Source of the DNA: Kosakonia oryzendophytica
GTDB lineage: Bacteria > Pseudomonadota > Gammaproteobacteria > Enterobacterales > Enterobacteriaceae
Assembly: GCF_900094925.1 (NCBI RefSeq)
Contig: NZ_FMAY01000009.1
Span: 62,001-126,000, forward strand
Length of the DNA: 64,000 bases
Direction of reading: 5' to 3'
Of the stretch, positions 8,700-17,644 are shown one piece after another. The notes below the pieces were generated by a model that saw only the letters and a list, made by a program, of their open reading frames with translations, did no database searches and was not told where the DNA came from. Numbering within the stretch: the stretch's first letter is position 1; every line of letters starts with the position of its first letter. Made by a program: the position numbers and the translations under genes.

Positions 8700-10369
8700 C
8701 AGGCATTCTCCTCTTTAAACGGCGAGATAATAATGGCGGGTGGGTTCTCTTCGCCTTTGAACAGCCGCGTTTTACCGTTCAGCAGGTAGTAGGTAATGGT
8801 GTAATTTATCGTCCAGGGTTTTTCCGTCAGGCAGCGATATTTAAAGATCTGCATTTGTGGTTCATCTTCCGAAAAGGTGAACTTCTTCGACTTGATGGTT
8901 TGCTCATCATCCTGATAACGCAGTTCAACCACCACCTCGTTATAGTCATCCCACGGGAACTTTTTATCCGGTTTAATGCGGATTTGGTTAAAGGTCAGGA
9001 CTTCGGTGGGATCGAGGTTCACCATAGTGGAGGCGCTGCGGGACGCCGGGTGGTAACTGGTACTGCCTTCCCAGCCGGATACCGCCGCTGATTTAAACGC
9101 AAACTCGCTGTCAATCTGAAACAGTTCTTGGGTATTTTTGCTGCGGGCGATCTCCTTTTCCCACTTCCCGTTATCTGACGTAAAAGCATCCGGTGTGTAG
9201 ATATTATTGTTGTATTTCACCGCCACCGTGGCGGCTTTCAGCCCGTACTGGTTAAAACCGTCCGGCCCGAGCACCTCCAGCTTAATTTTCTGGAAGAAGG
9301 GATCGTTAACATTGACCTCTCTAAAATAAGGCTTTTCTTTCTTCACGCGCAGCAGCTTACTGCCGATAAAATTCTGCGGCACGGCGGACTGGGTGATGGC
9401 TTTGGAAGAGGTGTAGGTAAAGTTGAGCGTTTTGGTCTCTTCCCGGCGCACCAGCTTGATCTCCAGAGAGGCGCAGGGTAGCAGGCCACCTTTACCTTCT
9501 TTCCCGTCTTCGGACTTGCCACTGGCGAACAGTGCGTCCAGAATCGAGTCGCTGGCGGATTTGGCCTGCGTATTTTTATCCTCGTTGGGCTTCAGTGAGG
9601 CGGTGAAGAAACTTTTCAGGATTTCACCTTTCACAAATTCCAGCGCCCACTCTTTTTCTTTGGCCGCTTCTTCGCCCGGCATACTTTCAGTGACTTTGAT
9701 AATTAACTTCTGCTCCTGCTGGAGCTTTTGCATTACGCTGTCGAAGCCAAGCCAGAAGCTGGCAGGCGTCTCTATTGGAATCGGAATGTTTGCGCCAAAT
9801 TTGGTGTCGAATTCCTGGTAGATATTTTCAAATTTGCCCTCAACCTCCACTTTCAGCGCGGGCGTAATGCCGGTGTAGGTCAGGTTATACGCAACCGCCG
9901 CTGGTGCCTGCATTTCGCTGAATGCCGCTTCAAGGATCACCGCCTGTTCCGGCGTCAGTTTTGCGCTAAAAATGGCACTGTTTTTGGCGAAAAGGCTTGG
10001 GCTTTGCGCACTGACCAGCTTGCCATTGGCGTTTTGCGCATCCAGCACGAAAAAGTTTACCGTACCGTTGTCGTAAGGAACCTGTTGCAGGAGCGGGTTG
10101 GGCGGGGTCACTTTCAGCTTGCTTAAATAGGCTCTGAAGGCGCTTTTCAGGTCGCTTTCCGGGATGGAGGTATCCACCTCAAAGTTGATATAACCGCCTT
10201 GCTGATCGGCACCATCCCCGGTGTATTTGATCAAGGTAAAAATGGGATTCCCCTCGCGCTCAGCGAGGTGGATATCGCCGGGCATATACCAGAACTGGTT
10301 TTCATCAGAATCATCAGCAAAGAAGGTGATGTTGTCGATGGTCGCGGTTTTTGCTCTGAGTAGTAACAT
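8699..10369 (-). CDS. Uncharacterised DQQGGY-motif protein, paralogue of 12284-14428
   Basis: The function of this 556-residue protein is unknown. Its N-terminus (residues 16-66) reads FFADDSDENQFWYMP, then a G-N-P-x-F turn, a KY pair and DQQGGY at residues 55-60. The product of 12284-14428 has the same arrangement (FYVVP, G-R-P-Q-F, KYRSTDQQGGY at 64-69), so the two are clear paralogues. The body is rich in predicted strands with lysine-rich linkers. The C-terminus carries the YY-x-x-x-G-K strand shared with the last operon gene. It has neither signal peptide nor membrane helix. The ATG at 10369 has AAGGA 6 nt upstream and lies 9 nt after the stop of the upstream gene; the stop overlaps the next start. 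A structural role in a common complex is inferred from co-expression and paralogy only. Confidence 0.8.
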   Translation of the reverse strand: MLLLRAKTATIDNITFFADDSDENQFWYMPGDIHLAEREGNPIFTLIKYTGDGADQQGGYINFEVDTSIPESDLKSAFRAYLSKLKVTPPNPLLQQVPYDNGTVNFFVLDAQNANGKLVSAQSPSLFAKNSAIFSAKLTPEQAVILEAAFSEMQAPAAVAYNLTYTGITPALKVEVEGKFENIYQEFDTKFGANIPIPIETPASFWLGFDSVMQKLQQEQKLIIKVTESMPGEEAAKEKEWALEFVKGEILKSFFTASLKPNEDKNTQAKSASDSILDALFASGKSEDGKEGKGGLLPCASLEIKLVRREETKTLNFTYTSSKAITQSAVPQNFIGSKLLRVKKEKPYFREVNVNDPFFQKIKLEVLGPDGFNQYGLKAATVAVKYNNNIYTPDAFTSDNGKWEKEIARSKNTQELFQIDSEFAFKSAAVSGWEGSTSYHPASRSASTMVNLDPTEVLTFNQIRIKPDKKFPWDDYNEVVVELRYQDDEQTIKSKKFTFSEDEPQMQIFKYRCLTEKPWTINYTITYYLLNGKTRLFKGEENPPAIIISPFKEENA

Positions 10370-10378
10370 AGCGGTTCC

Positions 10379-12208
10379 TTAAATGAGTTTGGCAATATCG
10401 ATAAAATCAGCATCCGTGGTGGTGTTGATGCGCGGATCGTTACCGTTGCTGTGATCCGGCTGAAACTCGACCAGGATTTCCAGGGCAATGGTGCGGCAGT
10501 CGGCGTTCAGTTGGTCGGCGGAGAATGACTGCGGGTTCTCGCCATCTTCAGTAAACATCTGCATCTGCTGGAGCACGGGACCATCAGGCCCGCTGTTGTA
10601 GCTGAGAAACACTGTGGCTTGTCTGACAACCTGCCAGTCAAACCCGGCGGCAACCTGTAATGTGCGTTGCGGGTAGAGTGCCGAAAAAATGAAAACATCC
10701 TGCCCGATAGCCTGACTCAGCGTGGCCGGGATATGCGGGGCGTTGGCGGCATTGCTGTACTGCTTGGTGACGTCAAACTGCCAGAGATCCGCATCCGGAA
10801 GCATCAGCGGGTAATTGACGTGCGTGGTGTGTTGATCGAGCAGAAAACTTTTCGCAATGCGATTGTTTTTCTGCCGCAAATGCTGGCAGATGACGGTGAC
10901 CAACACCGAGTCATACCAGTCCCAGTTAAAGCGCGACTGCGTTTTGATCGTAAAGTCATAGCGCGCATATAACGATTCGACGTCGAGGAAGACATCCCCC
11001 AGCGAGGTGCTCATCGGCCCGGAACTCACGCTCGCCAGGCCGCCAATGGGCTGCTGGAAATAGACCGTAAACTGATAACTGACCGGCCAGATCATTTCGC
11101 CGGTGTTGGGATCGAGAAGGCTGGGGCGGGTAAAGGTTTGCGGCTGTGACGCAGCGGCGTTGAACTTGAGTGCCTGGTTCTGCTTGCCATAGGTCATGTT
11201 TGCCACCACCAGCAGAATATTATCGTCAAGCTCCGGGTTGAGCAGATGCACGTTGACCGTACGATGAGCAAAAAAATCATCTTTCAGATCAATGAGTTCA
11301 ATCACGCGTTGTGGCTGATAATCGCTGTTTTCGACCAGCACACCCAATAGCGCCTGCGGGTAGAGGGAGCGCTTGACGGCGGTGGTTTCCGAAAGCTTCG
11401 CACTCAGGCGTCGATTATCCGTCTCCTTCAGCGAGACCTGCTGTAAATAAAAGCCAAAACGGGGTGGTGCCTCGGGCGCCTGATGGGCAAATGCCGGCGT
11501 GAAAAATTCACTGATTAAAATATCTGTCAACTCTTCACCGGCCTGAATAATATGACTGTCGGGATCGCTCTGGCGGGTCTTAATCTTGACAGTACGCTGG
11601 CTAATCAGCGTCGAGGAAATATCCTTAATATCAACCGATAAAATAAGGATGTTAAATCCCACGCTGGTTTGTAAATAGTCGTACACCTCCTGCCAGTTTG
11701 CTTCCAGCTCAAACGTTGAGGGCGGTAATTGTTGCAAATAATCCACTTTATAACTTACGGCAACAGGGGCGGACTGCGGAGATCGTAATAACGCCACCAG
11801 TACTTCAATATCCTCTTTTTTCGCTATTCTGCCGAAGAGATAACAGACTTGCTCATTGCTCAGCGAGGCTCTGTTCGGTTGCTCAGGCAGTATGCCAGGA
11901 ATATTTAAGGTTGCCGTACAGGCTATCGCCTGCAAGGGTTGCAGTACGGCATCCGGCGGGATCGCCGGACAGGATCTTGCCGCTGCCTGCGCCGCAGCCT
12001 GACTGCTGGCCAACTGCGTTTGCAGTGACAGCATGGCATAATACACATCGTCCGGGTCGCTGCTGTTGCGAAAGACCTGCAACTGCACGGCGGGCGTGTT
12101 GTCGGTATGAAGAATGCACGTCGGCGTGGCCGCAATATAATAAAATATCGGGCGCTCCACCGCGGCAGGAATAAAAGCAATATTGTTCTGAATAATGATA
12201 TTGGACAT
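10379..12208 (-). CDS. Uncharacterised large beta-rich protein, diverged paralogue
   Basis: I cannot assign this 609-residue protein. An early segment (PIFYYIAATP near residues 20-29, then a strand and an NTPAVQLQVF stretch) is placed like the FYxxP / G-x-P-x-F block of its paralogues, but the DQQGGY signature has been lost. The rest alternates strands and turns, with a helix rich in Ala and Gln around residues 65-80. It has no cysteine pattern, signal peptide or membrane segment. It follows the previous gene after 75 nt, the widest gap in the operon, containing a hairpin at 12241-12273. The ribosome site is weak, so it may be translated less than its neighbours. Confidence 0.75.
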   Translation of the reverse strand: MSNIIIQNNIAFIPAAVERPIFYYIAATPTCILHTDNTPAVQLQVFRNSSDPDDVYYAMLSLQTQLASSQAAAQAAARSCPAIPPDAVLQPLQAIACTATLNIPGILPEQPNRASLSNEQVCYLFGRIAKKEDIEVLVALLRSPQSAPVAVSYKVDYLQQLPPSTFELEANWQEVYDYLQTSVGFNILILSVDIKDISSTLISQRTVKIKTRQSDPDSHIIQAGEELTDILISEFFTPAFAHQAPEAPPRFGFYLQQVSLKETDNRRLSAKLSETTAVKRSLYPQALLGVLVENSDYQPQRVIELIDLKDDFFAHRTVNVHLLNPELDDNILLVVANMTYGKQNQALKFNAAASQPQTFTRPSLLDPNTGEMIWPVSYQFTVYFQQPIGGLASVSSGPMSTSLGDVFLDVESLYARYDFTIKTQSRFNWDWYDSVLVTVICQHLRQKNNRIAKSFLLDQHTTHVNYPLMLPDADLWQFDVTKQYSNAANAPHIPATLSQAIGQDVFIFSALYPQRTLQVAAGFDWQVVRQATVFLSYNSGPDGPVLQQMQMFTEDGENPQSFSADQLNADCRTIALEILVEFQPDHSNGNDPRINTTTDADFIDIAKLI

Positions 12209-12240
12209 GGCAGTTGTCCATCTTAATAAAGAGAGACCGT

Positions 12241-12273
12241 CGCCAGGGAATGCATCAGCGCATTACCCTGGCG
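12241..12273 (-). promoter_or_regulatory. Intra-operon hairpin
   Basis: CGCCAGGGAATGC pairs with GCATTACCCTGGCG (one bulged base) in the only sizeable gap of the operon. It has no T-run directly after it, so a transcript-processing or partial attenuation role is more likely than full termination. Confidence 0.5.
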
Positions 12274-12283
12274 GGAAATATCG

Positions 12284-14428
12284 CTAGCACTTAACAAAAA
12301 CAGTGGTGCCGGTGAATTTATCCTCAATCTCTTTTTCCGGTTTTTCGTTATAAACAATGGTTGCTTTATAACTGTATTCAGCCTCGTTACCGGCCTCATC
12401 CGCCATGACTTGCACAGTGAGTGATTTGACGATGGTTTTTTTGTTCTCCGGGAACTCATCTACCGTCAGATTTTTGGTGATTTTAAAATGGTACCGCGGA
12501 TAGTCGATATACAAGTCGAAGGAGATAAACGCCACGTTTTGTTCAGGGATCTGGAACACAATGTTAAAGTTCTGCTGCCGTGGCAGCGCGTTTTCGATCT
12601 GGATTTGATTGGCTTTGGTAGTGGCATAATCCGGCATCTGCGAACTGGAGTCTGAACCCGGCGGCACATAGGTCAGTTTACTGCCATCGACAGTGTGGTA
12701 GTCGGCGGTGAAGAAGATCGGTTCTTCCTGTTTGATCCCAATCGGATAAATATAGGGCTGTGGCGGGTTTTTCTCGGTAACGATTTGGTTTACCGGGTTC
12801 TCTTCAATGCCATGTTTGGGATCGGAATACTGCGTTTTAACCACCACCTGTTCGAAGATTTTCCAACCCGCCGGTGAGATCAGCGTGGCGATATCTGCAT
12901 AGACGATACCGCACTGGGCGACGTTGATGGTTTCCACCAGGCTATCCACCACTTCGATCGGCCCGGAATGGTAGGGTTTGGCATGGACGCCGGAGAAGTT
13001 CACCACGTAGGAGTAGCTGTAGACGCGACCGAGTTTCTGGTCGACATACCAGTAATCCGTTTTTTTCGGCTTATCGTCATCTCTGTCGAAGGTCAACGTA
13101 GAGGCTTTATCGCCATATTTCACCGTGACGATAACGTTTTCAATGTTGTATTTCGCCAGGTCGCGGGTGACATAGAACTCCGGTTGCAGGTGACTGTAGA
13201 ACGGGTCGTCCAGATCGTACTCTTTAAAGTAGTCCTCCAGTTTTTCACCTTTCTTCAGGAGCGAAAGAATTGAGGGGAGTTGCGTTTGCGGCGCGATGGT
13301 AAAGGAAACCACGGCGTTTTCTGAATAGACGCGGCTGAAACTTTGGGTATCTTTCAGGCTCTCTTTGAACTTATCGAAGCCGCCAGCATCGTTCAGCAGG
13401 TTCAGGCTCATATCCAGACCGGTCTGGCTACTGAGGATCTGCTCAACCTGTTTCTGCCCCCACAGGCGAAGCGACTCTTTCCAGGCGAGGTACTGCTCCT
13501 GGCTCATGCCCAGTTCCTCTGCCCCCAGGTCGATCTCCACTTTGGAGGTGATGGCCTGCGCGTCGAGGTATTTTTGCTCGATTTTCTTCTCATCAGCGGA
13601 CCAGGTGTGGCGATCGATCTCTTGCGTCACCTCTTTGGTTTTTTCGCTGCTATAGCTGACGGTAACGCTTGCCGCCGGGAGTGAGGCATCCAGCGTGAAG
13701 TTAAAGCGGACGCCAACGCTGGCATTTTTTTCTGAGCCTTTCAGAACCTGTTCGAATAGCGTGGCGCCTTCACCGGTCAGCGACAGGCTAAATACGGTAT
13801 CGTTGTCACCCAGGCCCGATGGGGTCAACACCGTGGGGATCTCCCGGTAAAACGCTTTGTTATTATCGAGGATCAAGGTGGCCTGCGCAGTGGTATAACG
13901 CGGCTGTTGCAGCTTTATCTTTTTCGCTTCATCGGGCATCAGACGGTTTAAGAATTGATCATCGCCTTTGCTGGGGTCGTACAACTCCTCATAGACACTG
14001 GCCTGCTCGGCGGTTAAGCCGGTGTTTTTCAGCGCGGTATCGCGATCTTTTTCTTTCGTTTTGTTGGTCGGATCGTCTTTAAAGGCTTTATTGGCCTTCA
14101 CATACTTCACAATCAGCGTCGATTTAGCGCTCAGCTGCCCTGAAATATTGTTATAGAGCAGGGCGCGGATCTTATCTTTCATCTCCTCCGTGGGCTGGGG
14201 CAGGTTAACGGTAAACTGCGCATAGCCGCCTTGCTGGTCGGTGCTGCGGTACTTGTAGAACATAAACTGTGGTCTGCCGTCCCGGGCGGAAAAGACGGGA
14301 ATTTCGGGCACGACGTAAAAAACGTTCTTGTCATTACTGTCGGCATAGCAGGTATAGGCATATTCAGTGAGGCCTAAATAGCTGCTGACGGGAATTTTGA
14401 CAGATTGCTGCAATGCGGTCGTTAACAT
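12284..14428 (-). CDS. Uncharacterised DQQGGY-motif protein, largest operon member
   Basis: This is the largest product of the operon at 714 residues; the function is unknown. Residues 27-69 contain the block shared with the paralogue at 8699-10369: an acidic turn (YADSNDKN), FYVVP, a G-R-P-Q-F turn, KY and DQQGGY. A lysine/glutamate-rich helical region (about residues 75-160 and 270-345) follows, and the remainder looks like stacked beta-sandwich units. There is no signal peptide or membrane segment. The start at 14428 has a strong GAGAGGAAA ribosome site; the upstream gene ends 21 nt before. High charge and good translation signals fit an abundant soluble protein. It could be a scaffold for the other operon proteins, which is inference. 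Confidence 0.8.
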   Translation of the reverse strand: MLTTALQQSVKIPVSSYLGLTEYAYTCYADSNDKNVFYVVPEIPVFSARDGRPQFMFYKYRSTDQQGGYAQFTVNLPQPTEEMKDKIRALLYNNISGQLSAKSTLIVKYVKANKAFKDDPTNKTKEKDRDTALKNTGLTAEQASVYEELYDPSKGDDQFLNRLMPDEAKKIKLQQPRYTTAQATLILDNNKAFYREIPTVLTPSGLGDNDTVFSLSLTGEGATLFEQVLKGSEKNASVGVRFNFTLDASLPAASVTVSYSSEKTKEVTQEIDRHTWSADEKKIEQKYLDAQAITSKVEIDLGAEELGMSQEQYLAWKESLRLWGQKQVEQILSSQTGLDMSLNLLNDAGGFDKFKESLKDTQSFSRVYSENAVVSFTIAPQTQLPSILSLLKKGEKLEDYFKEYDLDDPFYSHLQPEFYVTRDLAKYNIENVIVTVKYGDKASTLTFDRDDDKPKKTDYWYVDQKLGRVYSYSYVVNFSGVHAKPYHSGPIEVVDSLVETINVAQCGIVYADIATLISPAGWKIFEQVVVKTQYSDPKHGIEENPVNQIVTEKNPPQPYIYPIGIKQEEPIFFTADYHTVDGSKLTYVPPGSDSSSQMPDYATTKANQIQIENALPRQQNFNIVFQIPEQNVAFISFDLYIDYPRYHFKITKNLTVDEFPENKKTIVKSLTVQVMADEAGNEAEYSYKATIVYNEKPEKEIEDKFTGTTVFVKC

Positions 14429-14449
14429 GTGCGTTTCCTCTCAGTGATG

Positions 14450-15886
14450 TTACTTGATGTACTGCAACACGATGGGGCTGACGGTGGACTGCTGTGGACC
14501 TGATTCATATTTCTTCGACCAGTGAGACGCCGGTACGCCCTCCCAGCGATACTCAATGCGCCCGTTCAGGTTTTCGGCATGGGTATTCAACAACCAGGTG
14601 CTTTGCCACTGGTTGCCGGAGAACTGAAAACTGGTGGAGACTTTTTTCAGCGAAGAGGTGGCAGGGATCCAGGTGGCGCTGCCGTTGATGCTGGCAAACA
14701 CGGTTGCCAGATGGCTGGCATCGAACACCACCGTATTCACGCCAATATCGGCTGGCCAGAGGGTAATGTCCTTCTGCCAGAACAATGACTTACTGAAGGT
14801 GGAGTAGTCAGCGAAGGTCACCGTCAACGTGATGTCGCCGGGGGAACCTTCGTTCTCCAGCGTGACCGGGGGAAATGAGGGCCACTGCATGGCCTGCGTT
14901 TGACTGCCCCAGCGTAATTCGATGGCGGTTATCTTGTACTCGCTGGCTTTAAAGCCCAGTTGTACAGTGCAGCGAGTGTGCTCAACGGGTTTATCGGGTC
15001 TTGAGGGTTCCGGCAGCGGTGTAGGGCTGTAGGAGACGATCGTGTCAAAAGGCAACTGACTGAGCAGCGGCGCAAGATCCTGGTCATACTCCAGCAAATA
15101 ACGCTGCGGCACACTGTGGCTGTAGGTGATGTCGTAAGTGATGTGACTGGGTAACTGATCAATATTGTTTACGTTTTTTAAGGTGTTGCCAGTAAGCAAT
15201 GCCGCGAGGTTCACCAGTTCGCTGCGTACCAGCGCCTGGGTTTCCGCAGAGGGTGAATTGGCATAGTGGTGAGTGAACGTGATCGCGCCAGCGTCAATTT
15301 GCTGATTAATCAGCGCAATCAGTTCCGGCGTCTGGCGGATGCCCTGCGTGACCGCCAGACGTAAAAAAGCGAGCCAGTCTGCGGCAAGCGCGCCGTCCGC
15401 CTGACAAATAACCAGAAACGTCGTGAGCGTGTTAAGAAACACCTGGTTCGCCGTTCCCTGAATCGCGCCCGCCAACTGGCTGCTTTCGGCATGGGTCAGC
15501 GCCAGTTTTGCCTCGCTGAATTCCAGCCGTCTGGAGGTACCGTCGGCGCTGTTAACAAAGCGCAGACCAAGGGCGATTTGACTCTCGCACTGCATCAGTT
15601 GGACGTTCTGCAACCCTGGCGCAATATGCTGTTCGATCCACGCAACGATGGCCTCCTGGTCGACGGGAAGCTGAGGTGAAATAAACGTGGCGAGGCCGCC
15701 GCCGGGGCTGGTTATCAGGTGCAGGGCGCTCACCGGCGTATTCTGCATATCCAGTATCAAGTCTGGGGTGAAGCGACCATAGGCGTACACCGTCGGTGGT
15801 TGGGTTTGATCGTGAAAAGCAAACGCACTCTCCAGCAGAAAAAAATTCTGCAATGTTTGCTCCGGGTTGAGGTATTCGGCTGTCAT
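14450..15886 (-). CDS. Uncharacterised operon protein, diverged paralogue
   Basis: This 478-residue protein of unknown function starts at 15886: AGAGG lies 7 nt upstream and the codon comes 2 nt after the stop of the previous gene. The frame is open further upstream to 15937, but that part would only overlap the neighbour. The N-terminus has a weak form of the family block (VYAYGRFTP, then a strand, then SPGGGLATF near residue 60). A helical middle (residues about 110-210) and a beta-rich C-terminal half follow, with a final strand pair like that of its neighbours. It has no export signal. Position and composition tie it to the same system, but nothing in it points to an activity. Confidence 0.75.
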   Translation of the reverse strand: MTAEYLNPEQTLQNFFLLESAFAFHDQTQPPTVYAYGRFTPDLILDMQNTPVSALHLITSPGGGLATFISPQLPVDQEAIVAWIEQHIAPGLQNVQLMQCESQIALGLRFVNSADGTSRRLEFSEAKLALTHAESSQLAGAIQGTANQVFLNTLTTFLVICQADGALAADWLAFLRLAVTQGIRQTPELIALINQQIDAGAITFTHHYANSPSAETQALVRSELVNLAALLTGNTLKNVNNIDQLPSHITYDITYSHSVPQRYLLEYDQDLAPLLSQLPFDTIVSYSPTPLPEPSRPDKPVEHTRCTVQLGFKASEYKITAIELRWGSQTQAMQWPSFPPVTLENEGSPGDITLTVTFADYSTFSKSLFWQKDITLWPADIGVNTVVFDASHLATVFASINGSATWIPATSSLKKVSTSFQFSGNQWQSTWLLNTHAENLNGRIEYRWEGVPASHWSKKYESGPQQSTVSPIVLQYIK

Positions 15887-15888
15887 GG

Positions 15889-17640
15889 TTAGGCCTCTAT
15901 ATCGATCGTCTGATCGCCGCTTACGTAATCTGACCACTCGCCAGCAGGTCGTCTGTAACGAAAACCCGCGGCGAATATTGACGTCACGATCCAGCGATAC
16001 TCAAAAGTGGGTTGTGAGTGGGTAAACGCATGTGCCTGATCATCGTCCCGTCCCTGCGCCTGAAACAGCAGCTCCACGTAAGGCATCGTTGACGGAAAGT
16101 GAACGGTAATCAGCGCACACTGTGCGCCAAATTGCGGGAAACACCAGGCGCCAATGGTGGTGCTTAACATCACGGGTGTCGGCAGCGGGACGACGCCCGG
16201 CCCGGATAGTTGCTCAGCGCTAAGCTGTGCGTGATCCGCCTTGTCGAGTAGCGGATAGCTGAACCACTGCGCTTTCTCCGTTAACAGCAAGGGGACTTCC
16301 TTATCCTGGCTGTGGAAAATGCCGCTTACCCGGCAGCTGGAGGCAAAGCCGGGATCAATATTGATGGTTAAAAACGGACAGGGTAGCGCGTTGTAGCCCA
16401 GTACCAGCGTGTTGCCACTAAAGGGAGTGCGCTCGCCGATCAGAAACTGACGACCGTGCTCGCCAGACCAGGTCATGCGCACCTGGTAGTGATAACTGCC
16501 CGTTTCGTCCGGGTTGTTGTTATAAAACTCACAGGTTAAATGGGTGGTCGTTGCCTGCAGTAACAGCGTTTTTGTCTGCTCAGTGGGGTACAACAGCCCG
16601 GCCGGGATCGTTATCTGCACATCGATATTGACACCATCGCTCAATCCCGGCGGCCAGGTATAGAACAGATTGAATGTCAGCTTGCCGTCTGGCATCGGCA
16701 GCGGCTCGGGATAATGGAGAATAGCGTTGATGTCGACTTTGGCGATCTGCTGCGCGGCGGCAAACGGATCAAGGGTAAAACAGAGCGGGCGGCGGGTGAG
16801 TTCCTCCCGGAACAGTTCAATAACATCGTGCCCGTCATTCGGCGTTTTCAGGCCAATCCACGGGGTATTGCTGTCAACAGGGCCAGACCACGGCTGACCG
16901 TAGCGATTGTACAACCGGTCAAGTAACGCCTGACTGAAGAGGCGTATCAGCTCCGGATCCGTTGACGTTAACACCGGCGTGATGCTAAGCGGAAGCCGGG
17001 TAAGATGTTCAGCAAGATACCCGGCCAGTTGCAGATAATTAAAAATCACCCGATTGTCCGCCAGCCGCTCACTGCCTGGTACATTGTCGGCCAGCACGCC
17101 AATCAACGTTTTAACGTTCGTGTCGACGGTATAGTCCAGACGCGGGGAGACGCCGATAACCCCGCCATCCATCCGTGCGCGAAAGCCGGTAATACCATCG
17201 CGCAGTACTTTTTCAATCAACGCCGCGCTATAGACATCCAGCAGCACAATAAACTGGATATCCTGCGCGGCATACCACGTAGGATCATAGGGTTTGTCGG
17301 TCAGCGTGGAGGCGTGGTCAGGTGGTGCACTGAAGCCAAGCTGGTCGGGCGACACTGGCAGCACGCGGATGCTGGAGTCCGGGTGCTGACGGCTGAAATT
17401 CACCAGCGTCGTTTTGTCGGCAAATTGCAACTGGCAGGTAAACGCCAGTTTGCCGTAGATCACTTGCAGGCTATAGCTGCGGATAATATCCAGCGCAAAC
17501 GCCAGCGGTGGCGGTTCCGTGGCAAGAATGGCGCTACTCTGCGGGTAGAGATAGAACACGCCATCTTGCTGGTAATCCGCAACGAAAAGGTGATCGTCGC
17601 TGGTGATGATCTGTTGGAAATCCGGATAGCCTTTGTACAT
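15889..17640 (-). CDS. Uncharacterised operon protein with FYLYP block
   Basis: This protein has 583 residues and no assigned function. Residues 22-34 (ADYQQDGVFYLYP) match the acidic-turn plus FYxxP pattern of the other members, followed by a strand-rich region. A helical stretch at about residues 170-250 and a beta-rich C-terminus end in a hydrophobic-aromatic strand pair (FEYRWIV, GFRYRRP). It is encoded directly after the Hint-domain protein, with 4 nt between the stop of that gene and this start. No signal peptide or membrane segment is seen. The close coupling suggests it is made together with, and may bind, the Hint protein; that is inference. Confidence 0.75.
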   Translation of the reverse strand: MYKGYPDFQQIITSDDHLFVADYQQDGVFYLYPQSSAILATEPPPLAFALDIIRSYSLQVIYGKLAFTCQLQFADKTTLVNFSRQHPDSSIRVLPVSPDQLGFSAPPDHASTLTDKPYDPTWYAAQDIQFIVLLDVYSAALIEKVLRDGITGFRARMDGGVIGVSPRLDYTVDTNVKTLIGVLADNVPGSERLADNRVIFNYLQLAGYLAEHLTRLPLSITPVLTSTDPELIRLFSQALLDRLYNRYGQPWSGPVDSNTPWIGLKTPNDGHDVIELFREELTRRPLCFTLDPFAAAQQIAKVDINAILHYPEPLPMPDGKLTFNLFYTWPPGLSDGVNIDVQITIPAGLLYPTEQTKTLLLQATTTHLTCEFYNNNPDETGSYHYQVRMTWSGEHGRQFLIGERTPFSGNTLVLGYNALPCPFLTINIDPGFASSCRVSGIFHSQDKEVPLLLTEKAQWFSYPLLDKADHAQLSAEQLSGPGVVPLPTPVMLSTTIGAWCFPQFGAQCALITVHFPSTMPYVELLFQAQGRDDDQAHAFTHSQPTFEYRWIVTSIFAAGFRYRRPAGEWSDYVSGDQTIDIEA

Positions 17641-17644
17641 GGCG

